Source: Xanthostigma xanthostigma (lineage: Eukaryota; Arthropoda; Insecta; Raphidioptera; Raphidiidae). From it: 64,000 nucleotides of DNA. Under the pieces are notes generated by a model. It was not told the origin of the DNA, ran no database searches, and saw only the letters and a list, made by a program, of their open reading frames with translations. Made by a program: the position numbers and the translations under genes. Location of the stretch: NCBI GenBank assembly GCA_963575645.1, contig OY754472.1, positions 3,038,001 through 3,102,000 of the forward strand, read 5' to 3'. Shown piece by piece: positions 14,201 through 24,086 of the stretch. Each line of letters begins with the position of its first letter. The stretch's first letter is position 1.

Positions 14201-17200
14201 ACATTCGTTTTGATTTGTATAAATAAAGAGTGAATCACGGTCCGAATCGTGAGTCAAGAAAGGCGTACTCGATCGTAAATTGTGTCCACTAATCCCCTCA
14301 CAATAATACACCAACACAAAGAGAGTATTTTTCTTGGAACGACTACGCTCAATTCGTGCACTTTCATTGATCATTTAAATTTCCCCAATGCCCAGGTTGA
14401 CAGTAAAAGCGTTCAATTTTAAAATTTCGTAGCTATTTCACGAGAATAAAATTAGGGTTAAAAAAACTCAAAAAATAAAAACTCTTTTATAGCAATGTGG
14501 ACTGAAAAGTTAAAAATAATGTTAAAATCCAAAGATTTTGTTCAACAACGATAGGATCCCAACCCGATATAGGGAGACTTGCAGAGCAAAATCTGTACAT
14601 TTAAAAATTATTTTTTATTTTTTAGTCCACATTGCTATAAAATAATGTTGTTTTTTGGGTTTTTAAACTCTAATTTTAAATATAACCTTAAAAACCAACA
14701 CTCAAATGACCATATATATAAATAACTAGCGGTGCCGCCCGGTTTCGCCCGGATGCAAAAGAACGAATGGGGGTGGGTCATGAGTACGCACATTCATCTT
14801 AGTTTACCGAGATGAATGTTGTGTCCAAATTTCATGATGATCGGAGTTACCGTTCAAAAATTTTGTCGGACGGACAAATTTTGAATTACATTTTGCAACA
14901 TTTTCCATTGATGCTCCGCATTTGTCGTGGCTAAATGTTACAAAACAAAAGCCAATAAAACCCATATTAAAAAAAAAAAATTGATGCTCCGCTCCTATTG
15001 GTCGTAAGTCTCGTAACGTGCTATTATATATTATAAAATATTCCTCAATAAATAGACTATCCAACAAAAAACAATTTTTCAATTCGAACCAGTAGTTCCT
15101 GAGATTAGCGCGTTCAACCAAACAAACAAACAAACTCTTCAGCTTTATATATTATATAAATTATTGTATTGTCGTGGGTTCATAATATTTTTGCAAAATT
15201 TAAAATTATTCAGATGTCTGGAAGTGGGTGGAAATTAATTTGAAAAATTCCATTAGATACATACAGGTGAAGTTAATAAAAGAGTGTTTAATAAAATGAT
15301 CAGCCACAAAGGAATAAGGGTTGATTTAAGGTCCATTTTTGGTCTATTAAAATTATTTTTTTCTTTTTTAGAACACTTGGTATCGCATTATTAAATTCAG
15401 GATAACTTTTTTGTTGTATACCTAAATAGAATTTCTTTGTTGGCAATGCAAGTTCATTTTGCAGTTTTCGAGTATTTTAGACGGTTTTGACCACAGAACA
15501 GTAAAATTACTGTTCTGTGGTTTTGATACTCCCTGATTTTGATCAATGTACAGGCGCGGTCCGAAGGGGGGGGTCACAGGGGACATGACCCCCCCCAAAA
15601 TCTAAAGTCAAATTGAAAAATCTCAAAAATTTGCCAAATAATAAAAGAAAATTTTTAGCTACAATACAAAAAGACGACTTTTTTTATTAGTGTAGTGAGT
15701 GACCCCCCCCAAAATTTCAGGCTGCGACCGCGCCTGTCAATGTATTCAATTATCTATTTTGGAAGTGGATCAATGGCAGAAATATTTGATTTTTCTAATT
15801 ACTAATTACTTTACTTATAAACCATAAGTAGTATAAAACAAATTATATAATTAATTGTTAAAAATAATACTGATTTAATTAATTAGCATATAATTAATCA
15901 GTGCTTTTTACATTGCAACAAAAAAATGAAAAATCAATAGTTGCGTAGGTATGCATAAAATTTGAAAGGAACTTATACTATTCATTTTTCTCATTGCATT
16001 TTGTTACTAACTTATTAGATTGTAACTAAAGGCATCAGCGTGTATGTTAAAAATACACCAAATTAAATTAAACGACATCATAAAATATCCATGAGCGGTG
16101 GTGGGATTCAAAATGACGACATTTTGATTCAACGATCAGCATGCTAATCATTACACCAAGCTGTCCTCGCATTTTGTTATTATTATTGCTTTGTAAAAGA
16201 CAGCCAACGATGTATGGTGTAAGTGCAATGATTGGAAAATGTTACCTACTTTATAAATTTAAATAATTACACACTGCAATAATAATTAAAAAAAATATTC
16301 AGCTTCCGAATTATCGGTTTATGTTAGCAAAAATGACAAAAATATAATCGATAAGCTACAAGTGAAAACATTAATTATAAAGTATATTAACATATATTAA
16401 AAAAAAGAATGGAATTTAAATCAATACAAATAAATCGATAGATCTGAGAACGACAGCTTATCTTGTTGAGTGAAATTTAATCTATGCAATTCAATATTTT
16501 GCAGCCATTGTAGATACGTTCTTGTTAAATTTTCATTAGAAAACAGGGTGTATTGTCTGTAATTGATTATTGATGGTTTGATCCTTTTTGAAACTGAAAT
16601 TAAAGCCGTCTATTCATATCTGATGAAAATTAGTTTAATAAATAGAGATTCGGTCAAGGACAAGACAAAAGGAGAATTTTCATACGAGTACCTATATAGC
16701 GGAGAAAAGTGTGTAAGTGAATGATGTAGAGGAAATGGGGGTGAGGTGCCGCCACCCTGGAACACGGTGGATCAATACGAACAGGGCAGTGCAGCCATGG
16801 CAACCAAACAGAGAGCTCCTATTGGTGCACGCTGTCAGTACTATTTGACAGACTGGCTAGATTCAATAACTCATCTCTATTATTGCATCTCTTAAAAATA
16901 ATTTAAGACCTTAAAATCACCAAACCCTTTTAGGCAAAAACAATTAGGCAAATGCATAAATGTACAAACGACATTACATTGTACGAGACACTACGCCTTA
17001 TAATTCAAAATGGAACCGCTGTGCCGCTGTCAAAAACGACCAAAATCGATAATTTAAATTCTCTCAAAGGGTGCATTTTGCAATATGTTATGTAAATGGG
17101 GTAACTCATAAAAACCACAATAAAATAGATTAAAATAGTTAAAAAAAACTACCAAAACGACATCAACGAAGATTTTTCTTAATAAACCCCAATTAAGAAA

Positions 17201-17680
17201 TTATGTATAGTTTACATGAACAGAAATTGTGCAAACCTAGTTTTTCTCTTCTATTTAATTGAGAAAAATAATAAATTTAGCAACAAATTATTTCTGAATA
17301 AATGTGTAATGGCACAGGGTACAGTGGATCAACCGGGCGGTGACTCATCGATCGGTCGCCGGACCCAGACAAGTGACACTTCAGAATTGATTAATGTAAT
17401 TTTATAGATGATATATTTAACTATTACTTTGCCAAATAAAATTTCGTTCAATAAAATCGTTTTTAATCGATGAGGGAAACAAGTGATCCCGATCAGTAAA
17501 TTAAAAATGACATCGCTAATGGCTGCGTCACAACAAAACATAAAAACCGACAGTCGCAATTTTCACTCATTTTTAATAACGATAAGATTCGTTGTAAAAA
17601 AGAAATAATTACGTACCATCGTACCGCTCTGCTTGCTCCGCAAGCTTAGCTTTATAAACATTATCTTCTCTTTCCGACAT
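6457..17680 (-). CDS. 14-3-3epsilon: 14-3-3 protein epsilon, complete gene (4 exons)
   Basis: Join of 17617-17680, 9360-9514, 6887-7382 and 6457-6512 on the minus strand, giving 256 residues; all junctions are GT..AG and keep frame. 14-3-3 proteins are cytosolic dimeric adaptors that bind phosphoserine or phosphothreonine motifs in many signalling partners. Seen here: the N-terminus [20 protein letters not shown] typical of the epsilon isoform, the dimerisation helices, the phosphate-binding set K50, R57, R130 and Y131 (YKNVIGARR and [10 protein letters not shown]), the NLTLWTSD signature in the last helices, and an acidic C-terminal tail ending DVEDQDVS. The start is the first ATG of this conserved N-terminus. 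The length equals the usual 255-262 residues. Intron 1 is 8.1 kb. No break or missing residue was seen. Confidence 0.97.
6887..7382 (-). CDS. 14-3-3epsilon: 14-3-3 epsilon exon 3 (helices 3-9)
   Basis: The exon starts GGAGCGGAGG after CCAGCAG and ends GGCGATG before GTACGT. It encodes residues 74 to about 239, including R130 and Y131 of the phosphopeptide groove and the conserved segment [15 protein letters not shown]. Confidence 0.96.
7485..7834 (+). repeat. Dispersed repeat, second copy at 26283-26725
   Basis: Shared order of blocks: CCCACAAGTGGG, AATGGTACTAGTT, CGTTTTGAGGT, CGATACAGGTCAAACGGAT, GGTATGCAAATATGAAGAGC, GCGCATGCGCAGAAGAGATA and AGAAATAAACTAGTTAAGCA. Both copies keep open frames over this stretch. 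The proteins are low-complexity and differ, so I treat it as a non-coding interspersed repeat, probably a retroelement tail. Confidence 0.65.
8010..8215 (+). repeat. Interspersed repeat of SINE/LINE-tail type
   Basis: The segment runs from GCGACTTGCACCCGGAC through TTTCAGCTCAATCGGAAACC and GGAAGTGGGTCGAATTCAAC to CAGACAGACAGCCACCGGGA and AAATAAAAACTTGTAAAA. Sentences of this kind are common in arthropod retroposon 3' regions. A degraded relative lies at about 15165-15290 (GGAAGTGGGTGGAAATTAA). Confidence 0.55.
9360..9514 (-). CDS. 14-3-3epsilon: 14-3-3 epsilon exon 2 (N-terminal dimerisation/binding helices)
   Basis: The acceptor TTTTTTTACAG precedes AAATGGTAGAAG, and the exon ends GAAAACAAA before GTATGT. 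It encodes residues 22-73, with K50 and R57 of the phosphate pocket inside [16 protein letters not shown]. Confidence 0.96.
9614..10195 (+). mobile_element. Element A copy 1 (near-identical copy at 38184-38750)
   Basis: It starts TGACGTGATAACGTCTTATA and ends near ATACGTTATCACGTAAAAC then CGACTTTACAGACAACCA; short ends (ACGTGATAACGT) are inverted. The two copies match almost base for base over about 570 bp, with scattered substitutions and short indels, so the family moved recently. Nine identical bases, CTAGGTGTC, stand at 9577-9585 and 10207-10215 around this copy and may be a target duplication of a slightly longer unit. A 63-residue open frame inside is shared by both copies but looks like chance. 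Confidence 0.7.
10330..10735 (+). repeat. ACTAGCG-type retroposon tail
   Basis: It starts ACTAGCGACTCGTCCCGGTT and ends with AAAATCGGTTCAGTGGATTT, GGAGATTAGCGCGGCC, then TATATATATAGATT. An internal ~60-bp unit (CTGAACTAAT.GCTTTGAG) is repeated three times at about 10405, 10445 and 10503. Related copies lie at 11519, 14724, 30632 and 46900. This form (a conserved GC-rich head, an AATCGG.TCA sentence and an AT tail) is common in arthropod retroposons. Confidence 0.55.
11176..11212 (+). repeat. (GA)n microsatellite
   Basis: An uninterrupted GA run. It is followed by TTATAGACGCTCAACAGCTG, a sentence that also follows a GA run at 28441-28452 and recurs without the GA run at 58249. Confidence 0.9.
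11519..11840 (+). repeat. ACTAGCG-type retroposon tail, second copy
   Basis: It starts ACTAGCGGTCCGTCCTGGTT and includes ATCTCTAAAGATTTGACCAG, AACCTTCCTCGTTTATCGCT and ATCCGTTCGGTAGTTTTTGA. The last two are shared closely with 46925-47125, so those two copies form a subfamily. Confidence 0.55.
12659..13525. mobile_element. Long inverted-terminal element flanked by TTAA
   Basis: The left end is TTAAGGTAGTTCACTAGTG and the right end is CACGAGTGAACTACCTTAA, which are inverted copies of about 19 bp. TTAA is the target site of piggyBac-type transposases, so that is one reading; the TTAA could also simply be part of the repeat. The interior is AT-rich with no transposase frame. A second inverted pair lies inside, from AGGGTTGCCAGGTG (about 12682) to CCTGGCAACCCT (about 13047), with repeated GTCCGGCTTT tracts, and looks like a nested hAT-type MITE. 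Confidence 0.6.
13527..14150. repeat. MITE between two ~130-bp direct repeats
   Basis: The flanking units (about 13525-13671 and 14016-14150) share CTTAAAACTATTTGTTTTG-like starts, GAAGACGCAAAGAAAATGCA, AACGCATGAGTGAACAG and CCAACATGTTGATC in the same order. Between them, 13674-14016, is a MITE with inverted ends GGGTGTGTTCCGAAATATA and TATATTTCGGAACATACCCC and an inner CTGGCCAGT..AATGACGTCATGAATC arm. A partial relative of the MITE starts at 52837. Confidence 0.65.
14724..15150 (+). repeat. ACTAGCG-type retroposon tail, third copy
   Basis: It starts ACTAGCGGTGCCGCCCGGTT and runs through TTCATGATGATCGGAGTTAC to GAGATTAGCGCGTTCAACCA, a row of AAACAAAC and CAGCTTTATATATTATATA. No coding sequence. 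Confidence 0.55.
16096..16169 (-). repeat. tRNA-like SINE head
   Basis: On the minus strand the piece reads GGACAGCTTGGTGTAATGAT then TAGCATGCTGATC, an A-box-like start, and later ATTTTGAATCCCACC, a B-box-like end about 45 bp on. The cloverleaf arms do not pair well enough for a working tRNA, so a tRNA-derived SINE fragment is more likely. Confidence 0.4.
17617..17680 (-). CDS. 14-3-3epsilon: 14-3-3 epsilon exon 1 (start codon)
   Basis: The ATG at 17678-17680 opens [20 protein letters not shown] and the exon ends GATG before the donor GTACGT. The 5'UTR continues to higher coordinates. This is the conserved N-terminus of the isoform, so the start is firm. Confidence 0.96.
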
Positions 17681-17804
17681 CGTAGATGTTTTCCGATTTT
17701 TCACACACTACAGCACAGAACACCGCCAGCTCAAGTACTACTACAAAGATGGCTACGCCCGCCAACACAAAGTAGTTCGCACCGTTGTGCGTTGCGTAGA
17801 ATCC

Positions 17805-17840
17805 ATCCGCGTTACGTCATAGAATGCGCACGCGCACTGT
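17805..17840. promoter_or_regulatory. Putative 14-3-3 epsilon core promoter (CRE-like and NRF-1-like sites)
   Basis: About 130-160 bp upstream of the start codon lie TTACGTCA (17812-17819), a CRE/ATF-type octamer, and TGCGCACGCGCA (17825-17836), which fits the palindromic NRF-1 consensus. The stretch 17700-17836 is much GC-richer than its surroundings and has no TATA box, as expected for a broadly expressed gene. The site calls rest on consensus match only. Confidence 0.5.
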
Positions 17841-18648
17841 TAATGAGTAGCCATAAGTATTTTTAACAATTTTATTTAATTTTAATAATAACACTTGCAT
17901 AAATAAAGGAAAAAAAATAATAAATTCCTTAGTTTCTTATTTAAAACAATATTTATTTTATTGACACTTATATCGTTAATACTTTTTTTTGTAAACTTTG
18001 ACGTTTTCAATGGCGGGTTATTCAAATAAAAAAAATGTAGACGGTTTCAATATTATATTTCATCATTATTATATTTACAATTTATTACTGAACAATAAGA
18101 AATAAAGCAGTGACAAAATATAACAAAATTATCACAATTTTCAGTGCTATATTTTAATAATTCACTATACAGTTATGATATTTATTTCTAAAATTAATAA
18201 AAACAACGAAATTAAACAAAATACATTCACGATTTTTTAATATTCATCATCGTTTCATTGCGTCTGAAATTATAAATTTTCAAAACATCGTAGTTATGAC
18301 AAAATAGTTGTAATATTTGATATATAAAACTGCGAATGTATGCTTTATACAAATAATTATTTCATTTTTGACATCATATTTCAATCATTTACAAAATATT
18401 TTTAATTTTAAACATTCCCCCAAATAATTTAAATAAACAATAAAGCATAGAATCAAAACAAATTCAAGCAATAATTTAAAAAAATCTATTCGAAAAAAAA
18501 TGTATTGTGCTATCCAAGGACGTACGCAGATTTCTGTTCGGGGGGTTATATGGACATTCGATTTTCATACCGAAATCACGTCATAAACGATAGTCCAGAC
18601 GTTCCAAGTGCTACTTTGGGGAATTTTCAGGCGCCAGGCTGGGAAATA

Positions 18649-19347
18649 GGCTAGACGGCGAGGAGGTAAAAACATTAAAAAATGTATTATTCGGGCACGG
18701 GCGAGATTATAGTTGGAATCGCTTTGTTTTAGGGTGTAGTTCAACCCCCTTAGTTTGCTTACAAATTGTCGGAGTGCTTGATTTTATAATTAACAATTAG
18801 TGACGAAAATAGTGTTTTTTTCTCTATTTCCTTTAATATCTCCGTTCCTCTCGACTTTTAGTATAGCATAATGCATTGAGAAAGTTGTTCCTTATGAAAT
18901 TTCCTAAAAAATGACCACTGACAGAGGTCGCTAAGTGCCATATAATAACTTTCAAATAGCCCAGAAAAAAATTTTTTTTGAAAAATTAATTCTAACCGAT
19001 TTTATAACGATTTATTTAGCGATACCAATTTTAGACAAACGTATAAAACCATATAACTTTTCCAATCGTTATAAAATCGGTTAGAATTAATTTTTTCCAG
19101 AAATTCCAACGGGATACTAAAGTTGAATGGATTTGTGATTTTTCTGGCTTGGTCTGACCAGCGAAACCCGTTTGTGAAAAAAATGGCGTAATTTGCAATT
19201 AAGGAAACAAAAATAAAGTGATCGTTAATTATAAAATTAAGTACACCAACAATTTGTAAGCAAACTTAGGGGGTTAAAACGAAGCGATTCCAACAATAAT
19301 CTCGCCTGTGCCCGAAAAATACACCCAAAACTCCTCGTCGTCTAGCC
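18649..19347. mobile_element. TA-flanked DNA transposon remnant with long inverted repeats
   Basis: The ends are GGCTAGACGGCGAGGAG and its inverse CTCCTCGTCGTCTAGCC, with TA on both sides. The arms continue inward for over 120 bp through TCGGGCACGGGCGAGATTAT, GGAATCGCTTTGTTTTA and TTGCTTACAAATTGT. Inside is a second inverted pair, AATTAATTCTAACCGATTTT (about 18984) and AAAATCGGTTAGAATTAATT (about 19072). No transposase frame is present. The TA flank suggests the Tc1/mariner group. Confidence 0.65.
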
Positions 19348-20108
19348 TAAAATAAAAGGAATTATAACGAAGTAAGGCTTCATGCATTTTTACACTTTAT
19401 TCCAGAATCTAAAAACTGCTTCCACGTCAAATTTTCGTATTTTTCACGTGTTCGTATTTTCATTTGATGATACCGCTTTAGGCATGAGCTTCTGAGCATA
19501 AACTAAACAAACGTTTTTGTAAAATATATATTATATTTAAAACATGTTGAAATGGTCACGAATCAAGACCAGACATCCATACTAATTATAAGAAAGTTTG
19601 TAAACTGTTCATATAAGCTCCACTGTATTCAGTTTAAACATTACGAAACAAAATACCAAACCTGTACCACAGAAGATTTATGTTGGGATGCAAAAAGGTT
19701 TCTCAAAAAATTTGATTAGACAATGACCTTAGATTGTAGTCACATAATTACAGCTTCCATAGATCAGGAGCAGTCTAATGTATTCAAACTTACTGTCATC
19801 TAGAACTGTGATTCCCCTGGTGGGTGCTAAAGCGATCCAGTGGGCGGTGATGGCCACAGGTGCATTTGGAGATGATTAATTCTGAGTTCAATAAATAAAT
19901 AGTTTCATAATCTCAAACTTCAATGTTTCCAATTTACACCTTTCTTTACTATATTTTACAAAAACGGTAGAAACATTAATACATCTTTCTGTTTAATTTC
20001 TATTAAAATAAAAAAATTCCAGGGGGCGCTGAGTAATATTTTTTTCTGGACGGTAAACCAAATAAGTTTGGGAGCCACTGATCTAGAACATTAGACTGTA
20101 CTCACAAT

Positions 20109-20334
20109 AAAATATTTTCAACAAAAAAATTGAACCGACTTCAAAATATGCACTAAAAAGTATTAAAATAATTAGAATTATTGTTATTTTTGGAGTCGGT
20201 GTTATTATTGCTAGGTATATTGTAGTGTTTCCTTGGCTGACACCGACTCCAAAAATAACAATAATTGTAATTATTTTATTACTTTTTAATGCATATTTTG
20301 AAGTCGGTTCAATTTTTTTGTTAAAAATATTTTA
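20109..20334. mobile_element. Hairpin MITE with ~95-bp near-perfect arms
   Basis: The left arm 20109-20202 and right arm 20240-20334 are inverted copies with only a few mismatches. Each contains TTGAACCGACTTCAAAATAT, TATTGTTATTTTTGGAGTCG and GGTGT; the loop is about 37 bp. A transcript would fold into a long hairpin. The short frame starting in the loop reads through one arm and is not a gene. Confidence 0.7.
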
Positions 20335-20404
20335 TTTTTCTCTTTTTAGTGTTAGATATTTACTCAATAAATTATACAGTTATTTTATGAAGTATTGCAA
20401 TGGG

Positions 20405-20620
20405 TAAAATTTGAGAGTTTCCCTCGATTTCTCCGGATTCCACCATCAGATCCTGACTTGGTTCCGATGGGACCACCTCGGAAGTGCAGTCTTTCGAATA
20501 AAAAAAGAATTTTGAAAATCGGTTCATAATTGACGGAGAAATTGGTGAACATAAATAAAAAAAAAATACATACAGTCGAACATAGAACCTCCTCCTTTTT
20601 TGAAGTCGGTTAAAAACAAA
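20405..20620 (-). repeat. Retroposon 3' tail of a common insect type
   Basis: Contains GATTTCTCCGGATTCCACCA, AAATCGGTTCATAATTGACG, GTGAACATAAATAAAAA and CCTCCTCCTTTTTTGAAGTC followed by GGTTAAAAA. From memory this sentence recurs at LINE 3' ends in insects. No coding sequence. Confidence 0.45.
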
Positions 20621-21027
20621 CGATTGTTCTACATAGAAAAATATCGCTTTTCCAACAACATTTTGATCAAAATGTGTAAAAAAACGAAGTGGAAACTGTA
20701 CAAACAAACGATGCTAAATATATGAATACACAATTTAAGAAAAATATTATTTTTCGAGCAGGATCGATTTAAAAACTCTACAATGCTTTGCTTATGGTGA
20801 AAATCCAAGGTCATAACATTTTCTGACAACGCTTTCTACAACAGCATTAGTGACGTTACTACCGACACACTGGACATATCCAATTTGGATATTTGTAGTT
20901 CGAAACGCAGTCACCGCTTGAAGCTGTCCATACACAGCTGGTCTAAGGTAAACACGCATCGTACGACAGCGAAGCTTGGCAAATGAGCCGATAAGAACCG
21001 GTGCAACGCAATTTCTTCAGTGTATTA

Positions 21028-21442
21028 AGGCCGCTGCACACGAGGCTAGAAATGTTGCTAGGAGTTCTGCTAGCCGGTAGGTTGGGTAGGAAGCTGGAAA
21101 TGACGTCACTGCGGGCTGCCTTGCTAGCTCAGAAGATAGGTTTTAAAATTAGAACAGGGGCTATTTTCCCTGCTAGATTTGTTGCTAGATGTGAGCAAGA
21201 ACCAATCAGGAAGCAGTATCTTCACGTGGGCACTTGAACACCCACATGGCGTCATTCTGCCAGACAACAGACACGTTTTGCTCTGTGTTTATATTCTGTC
21301 ACTGCGCGCGCACCAGATCTATCCACAAAACAAACTTGGAAAACAGACTCGTGTGAAGCGAGCACTTAACAGCAATCAAGAAAACCAGCGCTAGAAAACT
21401 AGTAGGCAAATCTAGCAGCGTTTCTAGCCTCGTGTGCATGCC
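21028..21442. mobile_element. PIF/Harbinger-type MITE, copy A
   Basis: TTA precedes the left end AGGCCGCTGCACACGAGGCT; the right end ...AGCCTCGTGTGCATGCCT is worn and its target duplication is lost. The interior contains ACGTCACTGCGGGCTGC, GATAGGTTTTAAAATTAGAA and GAACCAATCAGGAAGCAGTA, shared with the copies at 23087, 40111, 40772 and 44122. Open frames across it arise from the shared repeat and are not genes. Confidence 0.7.
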
Positions 21443-21470
21443 TACCTCCTCCCATAAATATACAGTATGT

Positions 21471-21540
21471 ACAGTTCGATTATCCGATAAAAAACGGTTT
21501 TCTGAACATCCATGTTAGTTCGGATAATCGACGCTCTACT
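21471..21540. mobile_element. Very short Tigger-like MITE
   Basis: Ends are CAGTATGTACAGTTCGATTA and an inverse ...TCGACGCTCTACTG, with TTATCCGATAA and TTCGGATAATCG as the inner inverted pair. CAGT termini plus GATTATCCG arms are characteristic of pogo/Tigger elements. Confidence 0.5.
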
Positions 21541-21552
21541 GTAATATAATAG

Positions 21553-21706
21553 GTATGTTCCAAGCAGTCAGCAAACGGTAACGAAACCGTCACCCGCATG
21601 CGCAGTACCTAAAATGTGTTCCAAATTTGACACAAACAGCCTTCGTTTTAGCTACTGTGCATGCGGGTGGCGTTTCCGTTGCCGTTTGCTGGCTGCATGG
21701 AACAAA
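21553..21706. mobile_element. TA-flanked palindromic MITE, copy 3 (diverged)
   Basis: The left arm TATGTTCCAAGCAGTCAGCA then AACGGTAACGAAACCGTCAC pairs with GTTGCCGTTTGCTGGCTGCA then TGGAACA on the right. The centre has CGCATGCGCAGTACC and its inverse. The ends diverge from the other copies, so this is a subfamily or an old copy. Confidence 0.55.
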
Positions 21707-22314
21707 CTTATTAATTCTTGCTGAATTCCTGAGCCCGCTGACGTTTAATCTACTGAAAAAATGTGAATCCCAACTAAAACAATGTTAAATTATATGTAAA
21801 CGAATTCAGTTACAGTAATTAGTACTGAGATAATGCAAAAAATAATTCAATAATAGAAGACACATTTTATTGTTTATTAACATATTTCTTCATTCAAATC
21901 TTTGATTAACGTCTGAATAGAACTCTTCAAATAAATAAAAATGTCGACCTTTATTATTTTGATTTATATTTTTTATAATTTTTGTCAATATATGGTCTGA
22001 AAAAAATTGGTCGACAATTTTATTTATTTGAATATTTCTTCATATTTTGGTTAATGCTGGAGCCGTGATTAGGGCCTGATAATCGGGGATCGCGCCAAGG
22101 ACGCAGACCCAAGACGGCGCAATCAATAATGCGATTATGATTGTTTTATTTGAATATATCAAACAACAAAATTTTGAGGGCGCCAAGTCAGAATGTTGGC
22201 ATCGGCGCCGACGAAACTAGCAGGGTGTAAAATTTGATACGTTTCTGAAAAGGCCGTTCATTTTTTTCTCAAAAACAAAAGCATTACACTGCCAATTATA
22301 AAAAAGAGTAGAAT

Positions 22315-22601
22315 CACAAAGTCTGTAACGAGTAGACCTAGCTTGCTATGCTTGCTGTGTTTCGAGACGGATCGTTTTCTGTAGAACGCGAGATGGCGCT
22401 GTTATCACTACCTGGGAAAACTTCGGTTCTTTCCGCCTGTTTTTGCCATAGTTACCAAAGTTGTTTAACTTCACAGGCACTACATACATGTAAGCCATAA
22501 ACGTGTGTGCGTTACCCAGTAGCTGACGCCATATCGGTTTATGCGACAGATATTGGTCCACCGCTACGCTCGAGCTTGGTCTCCTGGTTACAGACTTCGT
22601 G
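22315..22601. mobile_element. hAT-type MITE, copy 1
   Basis: The ends are CACAAAGTCTGTAACGAGTA and the inverse GGTTACAGACTTCGTG. The flanking 8 bases are AGTAGAAT (22307-22314) and AGCAGAAT (22602-22609), matching at 7 of 8 positions. This fits the 8-bp target duplication of hAT transposons. The second copy at 36488-36722 has a perfect 8-bp duplication. Both copies share a minus-strand frame around [12 protein letters not shown]; its changes hit all codon positions, so I do not call it a gene. Confidence 0.75.
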
Positions 22602-23086
22602 AGCAGAATTCAAACAATAAGTCACCTATGCCTTAAAACGAAATACAAACATTTAAAAATGTTTTTTTAACGGTGTGACACCACTAGATTTTTTATCAAT
22701 ATTTTTGCATGCCCCGGGATCATACAATATTTTAATAAAACAATTTTCGTTAACTAAAACAGTAGATTTTTAATCATCTAAATTCAGAAAGAAATATCTT
22801 TCGCTAAAATATTTTTTGTGATTTAAGTAATGATGCTGGAGCACCTTTATTTTAACACCGGAAAAGATCAACGCATAAGCAGTTTAGTATTTTTCAGCGC
22901 AGCGAAGCCCGCAGTGACGTCATTCCCATCCTCGCAGTCCGTGCAAGTTCCAGCGGCAAATGCAGCCTCGTGAGCAAAGGCCTTTATACAGATTATGGAG
23001 GGTAACTTCTACCCTCCATAATATAGATTTTAAAGTGACGATTACTAAAATCCATTTCCCATGTTAAAGCAAAAACAAAAAACTAA

Positions 23087-23460
23087 AGGCCGCTGCACAC
23101 GACGCTAGAAACAGTGCTTAGACATTTGCTGTCTGCTAGCTCACAATATAGGTTTTAAAATTAGAACAGGGGCTATTTTCCTTGCTAGGTATGGGCAAGA
23201 ACCAATCAGGAAGCAGTATCTTGTCACGTGGGCGACTTGAAGAAACGCCCACAAACCAACATGGCGTCATTCAGCTCATAGTCAGACAACAGACGCGTTT
23301 TGCTCTGTGTTCATATTTGAACTGTCACTGCGCGCGCACCAGATTTATTCACAAAACTAGCTTGAAAAAACATCTTGTGTAAAGCAAGCACATAATAACA
23401 GCAATCAAAAAAACCAGTAGAAAAATCTAGCAGCGTTTCTAGCCTCGTGTGCAGCGGTCT
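23087..23460. mobile_element. PIF/Harbinger-type MITE, copy B
   Basis: TAA (23084-23086) | AGGCCGCTGCACACGACGCT ... CTCGTGTGCAGCGGTCT | TAA (23461-23463). Terminal inverted repeats and an identical 3-bp TAA duplication are both intact. The interior matches the 21028 copy. Confidence 0.8.
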
Positions 23461-24086
23461 TAAATTGTATTCTCTTTCCAAGATGTTTGGATTCTTAAGT
23501 TTGTTATGTTTTCAAAATCTCATATTTTAATGCTCTATATGTTGGGAAATAACAAAACCATAAAAAAAAACAATGAACAAATAAATTTTGAATAATACGA
23601 TAATAAATAATATATTAAATATTTCTCATGCAAAACAAAGGTTGACTTTCATTTTAAATAAAATACTGCACATTTATTTCTGACTAAAAACTGAAAAACA
23701 CTGTTTTACTTAAAATTATATATTTTTCGTATTTTTATTTAAAAGTCATTTCAAATTCAACATAAATTAATTTTTGTCCCGTATTATTTCATATTATGCC
23801 AGAGTTCAGAAGAAATACAGAACTTTCCCAGTTTTTTCATAACAAGATCGCGTTTCAAATTTCAAAAACAAAACACACCGGCGTTGATCAAAAATATATT
23901 ATATTTGTTTTAGATTTTATAATTTACTTAAAATGACTATTCTTCATGTAAATCTAACCTCACGATCTGTGCTTTGAGAAACCCTGATACAATGCGTGTC
24001 ACATGATCTGGCAATCGTTTACTCCCAAAGCAATACACACATAAAAATAGCAATTTGGAAATTGCCTATTCGGTTAATTATTATTT

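Larger units (their letters stand above)
9515..17616. other. 14-3-3 epsilon intron 1 (8.1 kb)
   Basis: No further 14-3-3 exon is needed, because exon 1 (phase 1) joins exon 2 exactly. The intron holds a 9614-10195 element, several ACTAGCG-type retroposon tails (10330, 11519, 14724), a GA repeat, a TTAA-flanked element with a nested hAT-like element (12659-13525), a MITE between direct repeats (13527-14150) and a tRNA-like SINE head (16096-16169). Confidence 0.75.
17840..24086. other. Intergenic region between 14-3-3 epsilon and OSBP
   Basis: No coding exon is recognised. It holds a TA-flanked long-TIR element (18649-19347), a 95-bp-arm hairpin element (20109-20334), a retroposon tail (20405-20620), a palindromic MITE (21553-21706), two Harbinger-type MITEs (21028, 23087), a small Tigger-like MITE (21471-21540) and a hAT-type MITE (22315-22601). 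A candidate OSBP polyadenylation signal, AATAAA on the minus strand, is at about 23672-23677. Confidence 0.65.

Noticed and set aside
13771-14226. 151-residue open frame on the plus strand
   Set aside because: It runs from inside a MITE across its end into a direct repeat; the composition is random.
22060-22230. Possible LTR retrotransposon boundary (GGCGCC-rich text)
   Set aside because: No paired LTR, primer site or gag/pol frame was found.
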